A DNA stretch of 64,000 nucleotides, taken from NCBI RefSeq assembly GCF_038066715.1, contig NZ_JBBUKT010000016.1, positions 81,335 through 145,334 of the forward strand, written 5' to 3'. Source of the DNA: Luteolibacter sp. Y139 (GTDB lineage: Bacteria > Verrucomicrobiota > Verrucomicrobiia > Verrucomicrobiales > Akkermansiaceae). The notes under the pieces are model-generated. The model did not search any database. It worked only from the letters and a program-made list of their open reading frames with translations, and was not told the DNA's origin. Below, piece by piece: positions 54,204 through 61,400 of the stretch. A program made the translations under genes and the position numbers. Position 1 is the stretch's first letter; each line of letters begins with the position of its first letter.

Positions 54204-55493
54204 ATGGAAAAAGCCGCCTCGCCCGCTGTGACCACCCGCTTGTCGGTGATGATGTTCCTCCAGTTCTTCGTGTGGGGAGCGTGGTTCGTGACCATCGGCG
54301 TCTATCTGCGCCAGGGGATGAACTTCGCCGAAGGCATCGGAACGGCGTACTCGGTGGGTCCCATCGCCGCGATCATCGCTCCGGTGTTCCTCGGCCTCAT
54401 CGCCGACCGTTTCTTTCCGACGCAGGTCGTGCTCGGCGTGCTGCATCTGATCGGCGGGGTGCTGATGTTCCTGGTGCCGTGGTCGATCCAGCAGGAACTG
54501 GCCGGCAGCAAGGGCCTCTTCTTCTGGGTGCTGCTCGGCTACATGCTCTGCTACATGCCCACGCTCGGCCTGACGAACACGCTGGCGATGCGCAATATCC
54601 ATGACTCGGAGAAGCAATTCCCGGTCATCCGCGTCTTCGGGACCATCGGCTGGATCGCTGCAGGCTTCCTCGTCGGCACGCTCCTGAAAGCGGATGCGAC
54701 CGCGCTGCCACTCCAGGTCGCGGCCGGAGCCAGCATCGCACTGGGCCTCTATTCGTTCTTCTTGCCGCACACGCCGCCGGTCGGAAAGGGCCAGCCGCTT
54801 TCGATCACGCAAATGCTCGGCCTCGAGTCGGCGGGCATGCTGAAGGACTTCAATTTCCTGATCTTCGCCGTCGCCTCGATGCTAATCTGCATCCCGCTGC
54901 AGGCCTACTACGCCTACGCCGCCACCTTCATTACCGATGCTGGCTTCGGCTCCGCGGCTGGCACCATGTTCTGGGGACAGGTTTCGGAGATCTTCTTCAT
55001 GCTGATCATCCCGCTGCTGTTCTCGCGGCTCGGGGTGAAGTGGATGCTCGCCATCGGCATGGCCTGCTGGGTGCTGCGCTACGGCTTGTTCGCGATGGGC
55101 GCGCCCGAGGGCGTGAAGTGGATGATCTTCTCCGGCATCCTGGTCCACGGCATCTGCTACGACTTCTTCTTCGTCACCGGTCAGATCTACACCGACAAGA
55201 AGGCGCCGAATGCCATCCGCGGTCAGGCCCAGGGCTTCCTGGTGCTGCTCACCCAAGGGGTGGGCATGTATGGCGGCGCGAAGATCAATGACGTCCTCTT
55301 CACTTCGAGGGTCGGAGAACTCAGCAAGACCGGCGTGAAAGTTCTCAACCTGTGGCCGTCGTTCTGGTGGATCCCGGCGTGCATGGCTGGTGGCATCCTT
55401 GTCCTGTTCTTCCTGCTGTTCCGCGACCGATTGAAACCTTCCGTCGACGAGGTCATCGAAGAAGCCGCTTCCACACCCGAAACGATCCAATGA
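54204..55493 (+). CDS. MFS transporter, nucleoside:H+ symporter (NupG-like)
   Basis: A 429-residue inner-membrane protein with twelve predicted helices. The N-terminal SVMMFLQFFVWGAWFVTIGVYL and YSVGPIAAIIAPVFLGLIADRFF (motif A with D and R) and the FFWVLLGYMLCYMPTLGLTN segment match the NupG/XapB nucleoside symporter family. Relatives in Verrucomicrobia often lie beside Gfo/Idh/MocA genes and may carry sugars. A GGAG at 54198-54201 supports the ATG at 54204. It overlaps the next gene by four bases (ATGA). A proton-coupled import role is inferred from the family. Confidence 0.9.
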   Translation: MEKAASPAVTTRLSVMMFLQFFVWGAWFVTIGVYLRQGMNFAEGIGTAYSVGPIAAIIAPVFLGLIADRFFPTQVVLGVLHLIGGVLMFLVPWSIQQELAGSKGLFFWVLLGYMLCYMPTLGLTNTLAMRNIHDSEKQFPVIRVFGTIGWIAAGFLVGTLLKADATALPLQVAAGASIALGLYSFFLPHTPPVGKGQPLSITQMLGLESAGMLKDFNFLIFAVASMLICIPLQAYYAYAATFITDAGFGSAAGTMFWGQVSEIFFMLIIPLLFSRLGVKWMLAIGMACWVLRYGLFAMGAPEGVKWMIFSGILVHGICYDFFFVTGQIYTDKKAPNAIRGQAQGFLVLLTQGVGMYGGAKINDVLFTSRVGELSKTGVKVLNLWPSFWWIPACMAGGILVLFFLLFRDRLKPSVDEVIEEAASTPETIQ

Positions 55494-56758
55494 ACCTTTC
55501 CCGCCGCCAAACGCTCAAGTCGCTCGCCGCGCTGGCGACCATCCAGATCGTCCCGAGCCGCGTCCTCGGTCTCAATGGCCAGACGCCGCCTTCACAGGAG
55601 ATCACGCGCGCGATCATCGGCTGCGGCGGCATTTCCGCATCCCACCTCGGCATGCCCGGCAAGCTGCTCGCGCTCTGTGACGTGGACAAGGGCCACCTCG
55701 ACCAGCGGATGAAGGATGCCGGTGGCGAGGAGAAGGGGATCAAGGGCTACCACGACTTCCGCGAGGTGCTTGAGCGCAAGGATATCGATGTCATCCACGT
55801 CGCCACGCCGCCGCATTGGCATGCCTTGATTGCCATCGCCGCGGCGAAGTCCGGCAAGGACGTGTGGTGCGAGAAGCCGATGAGCCGCACCATCGGCGAA
55901 GGCATCGCGATGGTGAAGGCAGTCGAGAAGTACGAGCGCATCTTCCGCCTCAACACCTGGTTCCGCTTCAAGGACAACTTCTACGGCATGGGCGTGCCCG
56001 TGAAGCAGATCAAGAAGGCCGCCATGAACGATCTGCTCGGCTGGCCGCTCACCATCACCGTCGGCGCGAATACCGGCTTCGATTGGAAGCTCGGCATCTG
56101 GGTCGGCCAGAAGGGCCTCGCAGAAAAACCTGTGCCCGCCGAACTCGACTACGATCTCTGGCTCGGCCCCGCCCCGTCGAAGCCGTACAATCCGGAACGC
56201 GTGCACGCGAAGTTCCGCGGCTACTGGGACTACGATGGCGGTGGCCTCGGTGACATGGGCCAGCATTACCTCGACCCCGCGCAGTATATCCTCGGCAAGG
56301 ACGACACCGCGCCGATCTCCGTGGAGATCGATGCCGACCCGCAGGATTCCGACGCCATCGGTACCTGGCGGCGCATCGAGTTCACCTACGCCGATGGCTG
56401 CAAGATCGTGCTCGATGGCAACAACAGCCTCAAGGACGCCGCCTACATCCAGGGGCCGAAGGGCAAGATCAACAAGGGCTTCGAGAGCGACATTCCCGAT
56501 CTCGAGAAGAAGCTCGCCTCGCTGCCCGACCCCGAGCCGCAAATCACCGAATTCCACGAAAGCGTCCGCACCCGCAAGAAGTTCGCGCTCAATGAGCAGA
56601 ACGGCTTCTGGTCCTGCACCATCGTCAATATGGGCGTCACCGCCCATCGCTTGAACAAGAACCTGAAGTTCGATCCCAAGACGCTGAGGTTCGACGACGC
56701 CGAGGCGAACAAGCTCATCAGCCAGCCGATGCGCGGGCCGTGGAAGATCGAGGTGTGA
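55490..56758 (+). CDS. Tat-exported Gfo/Idh/MocA oxidoreductase 2
   Basis: A 422-residue oxidoreductase. A short Tat-like leader (NLSRRQTLKSLAALATIQI) is followed by a Rossmann region (AIIGCGGISASHLG), DVIHVATPPHWHALIAIAAAKSGKDVWCEKPMS with the conserved EKP, and GGGLGDMGQHYLDPAQYIL where the His is the likely catalytic residue. It starts inside the stop of the MFS gene (ATGA), so it is the second gene of a two-gene operon. Together with the first Gfo/Idh protein and carrier, it suggests uptake plus periplasmic oxidation or reduction of a sugar derivative. The exact substrate is not visible. Confidence 0.9.
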   Translation: MNLSRRQTLKSLAALATIQIVPSRVLGLNGQTPPSQEITRAIIGCGGISASHLGMPGKLLALCDVDKGHLDQRMKDAGGEEKGIKGYHDFREVLERKDIDVIHVATPPHWHALIAIAAAKSGKDVWCEKPMSRTIGEGIAMVKAVEKYERIFRLNTWFRFKDNFYGMGVPVKQIKKAAMNDLLGWPLTITVGANTGFDWKLGIWVGQKGLAEKPVPAELDYDLWLGPAPSKPYNPERVHAKFRGYWDYDGGGLGDMGQHYLDPAQYILGKDDTAPISVEIDADPQDSDAIGTWRRIEFTYADGCKIVLDGNNSLKDAAYIQGPKGKINKGFESDIPDLEKKLASLPDPEPQITEFHESVRTRKKFALNEQNGFWSCTIVNMGVTAHRLNKNLKFDPKTLRFDDAEANKLISQPMRGPWKIEV

Positions 56759-56759
56759 C

Positions 56760-56914
56760 CCGCTGGGAGCGCAGGCCTCTGGCCCGCTGAATGGTCCCCG
56801 GCAGCTCGTTTTCAAGTCGGTTTGCAAACGGCCCCGAATCTCTGATCTACCACTGTCCGTAGTCACGGCCGGACAGCCCGCTTCTGCGGGCCAGAGGCTC
56901 CGCGCTCCCAGCGG
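56760..56914. repeat. 155-base REPIN/MITE-like inverted-repeat element
   Basis: The ends, 56760-56787 and 56886-56914, are inverted copies: CCGCTGGGAGCGC plus a few bases plus CCTCTGGCCCGC, facing GCGGGCCAGAGG plus GCGCTCCCAGCGG. The interior is about 98 bases with no gene. It starts two bases after the stop of the second Gfo/Idh gene. There is no transposase here. It differs from the 25.7-30.8 kb family. Confidence 0.75.
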
Positions 56915-56961
56915 AAAAGATTCGGGGTTGGAACTTTCTCATCCGGTGCTCCAATCCCCGC

Positions 56962-57495
56962 ATGACCATCGTCCTCGGCATCACCGGCTCGATCGCTGCC
57001 TACAAGGCAGCCGACCTCGCGTCGCAGCTCGTGAAGGTCGGCCATGAGGTCCACGCGGTCATGACCCGCGCGGCCACCGAGTTCATCACGCCACTGACCT
57101 TGCAGGTGCTCACGCGCCAGCCCGTGCTGGTCACCCTGGAGGATGAAAAGCAGAGCTGGAAGCCGGGGCACATCGAGCTCGCGGATTCCGCTGACCTGTT
57201 CCTCGTCGCGCCCGCGAGCGCTGACGTCATCGGGAACTTCGCCAACGGTCTCGCGCCCGATCCCCTCTCGTCGATCTACCTCGCCCTGCCGCGCACCACG
57301 AAGGTGGTCATCGCCCCGGCCATGAATGGCAAGATGTGGCAGCACCCGTCCGTCCGTCGGAATGTCGCCCGTCTGATCGAAGACGGCTGCCGCTTCATCG
57401 GTCCGGCAGAGGGGGACCTCGCTTGCGGTTACCAAGGCATCGGCCGGATGGCTCCCGTGGAAGAGATCCTCGCGGGGATCGCTCCGGCTGTCTGA
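56962..57495 (+). CDS. coaC: stand-alone phosphopantothenoylcysteine decarboxylase (flavoprotein)
   Basis: A 177-residue cytoplasmic flavoprotein of the HFCD family, the decarboxylase step of coenzyme A synthesis. Catalytic landmarks are His70 in KPGHIEL, the PAMNGKMW motif (119-126) and Cys155 in ACGYQGIGRM. In most bacteria CoaC is fused to the CoaB synthetase (about 400 residues); here the protein ends after the decarboxylase domain and no CoaB is adjacent. The synthetase would have to be encoded elsewhere. Another HFCD family member (for example a UbiX-like prenyltransferase) is less likely because of the His, PxMNxxMW and Cys pattern. It starts 47 bases after the inverted-repeat element. 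Confidence 0.88.
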   Translation: MTIVLGITGSIAAYKAADLASQLVKVGHEVHAVMTRAATEFITPLTLQVLTRQPVLVTLEDEKQSWKPGHIELADSADLFLVAPASADVIGNFANGLAPDPLSSIYLALPRTTKVVIAPAMNGKMWQHPSVRRNVARLIEDGCRFIGPAEGDLACGYQGIGRMAPVEEILAGIAPAV

Positions 57496-57508
57496 GGCAG
57501 GATGGTTT

Positions 57509-57703
57509 TTGCGGTCGGCAGCGGTCGGCGGGGTCACCTACACGATGCGGGGTTCGATCAATATGGTGAACTTTACCAGCGCGGTGAGCCATGTTTCCAG
57601 CACGGCTGGACCCGCCGGCTATGACCTCCACACCTTCCGTCTGAATGCCTCGGACGGCCTCTGTGGCAGAGGTTTCATCCAAGTCGGCGCCACCCATCCG
57701 TAA
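57509..57703 (+). pseudogene. 3' remnant of an autotransporter-type repeat gene
   Basis: Only the last 64 codons remain. They read GVTYTMRGSINMVNFTSAV and, near the end, GYDLHTFRLNASDGLCGRGF. This lines up with the end of the 58443 gene, which reads GYTYTIEGSTTLGAFTTVV and GYEYRSFSLAGSNGVPTRGF. The start in this frame is a TTG without a ribosome-binding site or signal peptide, and the upstream sequence is the coaC end, so the 5' part has been lost. A terminator is still present at 57723-57760. Confidence 0.75.
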
Positions 57704-57722
57704 CGATCTATCGATCCATCCA

Positions 57723-57760
57723 GCCGCGTCCGCCCTTTGAGGGTGGGCGCGGCTTTTTTT
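57723..57760 (+). terminator. terminator after the remnant
   Basis: GCCGCGTCCGCCCT and AGGGTGGGCGCGGC pair with two weak positions, followed by seven T's. Confidence 0.85.
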
Positions 57761-58247
57761 GCGACTCGATTGGGGCTCCGCCGGGCCGGAATCCCTTTCA
57801 CAGGCTTGTTAGGAGGGATGAGGGTTCTCTCGGGAAAAGCAGCCTTTGAAATTATTTTTCCGGTTGCACGGGCCCTCTTTTGAGCGTTCGCGACTGCCAA
57901 TGAGCCACGTCCCATATGCCCGGGAGCTGCATCTGTATGACAGGCGCGATGTAGGGGATAACCCTAATGGCGAGCAAATTGTCGGAATCATACAAGTCTG
58001 TAGCTACTTAATACTAGCCCCAAACGGGTTTGGATCTATGGTGGGAACGTTGGCGCGTGCTCCAAAAACCCAATGGGAGGCCCGATCCATAGTGAAACCC
58101 CAAACCCACCTCCTCTTCCAATCCCGGAAACGGAACCTCAGTGCCGCTACACCGGAATTTCAGTGTAAGTCGCTAACAATAAAGGATCCAAAACCTTTTT
58201 CGATTGCGTGAAAACAATGCCGAAGAATTTAGTTTTCTCCTAAAACG

Positions 58248-58323
58248 GATTTGCTATTTCAAATCTGCCTGAATGGAACGGAGTAGCGTTCCTTCGGGCA
58301 AGAACCCAAGAACCCAAGAACCC
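58248..58323 (+). promoter_or_regulatory. two hairpins and a tandem repeat in the leader
   Basis: GATTTG-N6-CAAATC (58248-58265) and GGAACG-N6-CGTTCC (58275-58292, extendable outward with bulges) are followed by three perfect copies of AAGAACCC (58300-58323). This sits 120-195 bases before the autotransporter-type gene and may be a leader RNA or operator cluster. Confidence 0.4.
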
Positions 58324-58442
58324 AATTCGGACGGTCCATGGTTAGCACCAAGGAGTCGCGCCGTGTCTGCCAGTGAAACTGGTAAACACATACCGACTGG
58401 ACAGGTGTGTACATGTGTCTGAGTCCGTACCTCTCGAACCCC

Positions 58443-61400
58443 ATGAAAAACCCGACTAAGACCCCGATCACCCGTGCGTCGCTAATGGCCACGGCCTCTT
58501 GCAATAACCGCTGGATTGCCAGCGTGATCGCCGGCACCAGCGTGCTCGGCTCCGCTGCGATGGCCACCACCTGGGATGGCTCCACCAGCACCGCTTGGAA
58601 CGATAACACCAACTGGGTGGGCGATGCCGGCACTGTCGGTTCCAATGCCGTTATCAATATCAATTCTCCTAAGGCGCTGATCACGGCCGATATCCCGCTT
58701 AGCCCGGTGGATGTCTTCATCGGCAATGCGGCGAGCACGAATGGTCTGGTCGACCACACCGCCGGCCTCGCGGGCACGGGCCTGAACAACTGGATGTTCG
58801 TCGGCGTGGGCAATGCCACTGCGAGCGGCACCTATAACTGCGCGAATACCGCGACCACGGGCGGCACCTTCACCGGCTTCGGCCAAGGCACCGGCAGCTT
58901 GAATGTCGGTGGCACGAGCGCCACCTCGGGCCGGCTTTACATCGGCGGCCGTGACACGGCGGGTGCGGGCACCGGCGTGGTGAACGTCAATACCACGGGC
59001 ACCCTCAAACTCGGCAATGACCTGGTGGTCGGCTCTTCGGGCGGCACCGGAACGTTGAACTTGGACTCCGGCACGATCACGAGCAACGGCTGGAACTTCT
59101 TCGGCACCCGCAACGCGCAGGACGGCGGCAACGGCAAACTGCGGATGAGCGGTGGCACCATGACCAACGGCACCACGAATGCCGCAGGCTGCCGCACCTA
59201 CATCGGCCTCGGGGTCGCGACCGGATCGGTTGAAATCACCGGCGGCACTTACAACAACAACAAGAGCGGCAACGACACCCAGTTCATCGTCGGTGCAAAC
59301 AACCTGACGGCAGCGTCGACGCCGACACTGACGATCACTGGCGGCACTCTCAACGCCGGCCGTCTCCTCACGGTTGGCGGCACCGAAGCTTTCGGCGGTA
59401 ACGGCGGCAGCGTCGGACCCGGCAAGGGAAGTGCCACCATCAATGGTGCCGGCGTCGTCGTGAACGCCACCGGTGAATTCTGGGTCGGACAGGGCACCGC
59501 CAGCGTCGGTCAAGTCGACTTCTCGGCGGGCACTATCAACAGCGGCAGTTGGGTGGCGGTCGGCCGCGGCGGTGGCACGGGCACGTTCAACATGACAGGC
59601 GGCACCTGGACCAAGACCGGCGCGGGATCTTCCTTCATCGTCGGTGCCAGCGGTCCGGGGACGCTCACCCAGAGCGCCGGTCTCATCGACGTGCAAGCGG
59701 GCGATACCTGGATGGGTGAAAGCAACACCTGTAACTACACCCTCAGCGGAACCGGCGAGTTCAGGGCCACCATTTTCCAAGTGGGCCGCAACGGCGGTGC
59801 CACGGGTAACGTGGCTCTCAACGGCGGCACGCTCCGCGTGACCCGGATCGTCGGCGGCGGCGGCGTGGAAAACATCTCGTTCAACGGCACCCAGATCGTC
59901 GCCAAGGCCACCGACCCGAACTTCATCGGCGTCATGGACGCTGGCGGAGCGACCATTGATGCCGGCGGGCTCAAGGTGGACAGCGCCGGTTTCAATCTGA
60001 CGGTGCCGGCGGCCCTGGATGGTGCGGGTGGCATCACCAAGAGCGGTCTCGGCACCCTTACTCTGAGCAGCACGGGCAACACCTACACGGGAAGCAGAAT
60101 TGTCCAAGCCGGCCAACTCGTCCTCAATGCCACCGGCACGGGTACGGGAGCGATCACCGTTTCTGATGGAGCGGCCCTTGGAATCGCGTCTGCTGCTGGC
60201 ACCGAAGTGCTGACGGCCAATGGCCTCACCATCGGCACCAGCGGAGCCACCACGTTCAACTTGAACCGCGGCGATCTGATCGGTGTGACGCCGACGAATG
60301 CGCTGCTCAAGGTGACGGGCCCGCTCGTTCGCAATGGCACCGCCACGCTGAATGTCAGCGGTTCCCGCTTCGCGGTCGGCAGCCTGCCCTTGATCGCGTA
60401 TGACGCGACTCAGGTGAGCGGTGCCGGCACCCTCGTCTTGGGAACGCTTCCAGATGGCGTGATCGGCACGCTTCAGAATGATCCGAACTTCTTCGGAGCC
60501 AATCAGGGCGCCGTCTATCTCCAGATCACCAGCGTGGCCCTGCCGAAGTGGACGGGCAAACTGGTGAACCGTTTCACCACCGGCTCGCCTTCGATCGCCG
60601 TCAATACCATCACCGTGGGCAATGCCACCGGCATCGTGAACGGGAACGTGGTCAGCGGCCCTGGCATCTTCCCAGGCACGGTGGTCACGGGCGTCGCCGG
60701 CAATGTGGTCACGCTCGACCAGACGCCTACCGCGGATGGCACGAATGTGAACCTGATGTTCTCAGCCGGACCGGGTGCCAACCCGGGCGTGTGGGACACC
60801 ACCACCACCAACTGGGTGGATCAGGTCAATGGCGCCGCCTCGGTGTATGCCAATCCGAACCCGGTCTTGTTCGACGATGACGCCCCGGGATTGACCGCCG
60901 TCACGCTGAACACCTCGGTCAGCCCGAGCACCGTGACCTTCAACAACACCACGCTGGCCTACAGCCTGTCCGGCACGGGAGCCATCGGCGGTGTCAATGG
61001 CGTGGTGAAGAAGGGCGCGGGCGATGTGACCATGTCCACGGCCAACACCTATGACGGCGTCACCCGCCTCGAGGGAGGCACCCTGACGATCGCGACGATC
61101 GAAGACGGTGGTGTCACCAGCCCGATTGGTGATTCGTCCGCCGCTTCGACCAACCTCGCCATCGCGGGTGGTATCCTCAAATACACCGGTCCTACGGATT
61201 CCACCAACCGTGGTATCTTCTTGGACGGCCTCAATGGCGGTATCTATACCGACAACGACCTGACCATCACCGGCCAGGTGCAGAGCAACGGCACCAGCTC
61301 CAACCTGCGCAAGCAGGGTGCGGGTAACCTGAAGTTCACCTTCGGCGGCACCAACACCTTGTCGTCGGGTGGCGGCATCACCGATGTCGAAGGCGGTAGC

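Larger units (their letters stand above)
57496..58442. other. spacer with gene remnant and no intact gene
   Basis: Nearly 950 bases. It holds the remnant 57509-57703, its terminator, an AT-richer stretch (about 57830-58260) with no credible gene, and a structured leader before the autotransporter-type gene. Confidence 0.7.

Noticed and set aside
57846..58211. 121-codon frame in the AT-richer spacer
   Set aside because: No ribosome-binding site, odd codon use, and no recognisable motif. I cannot exclude it but do not support it.
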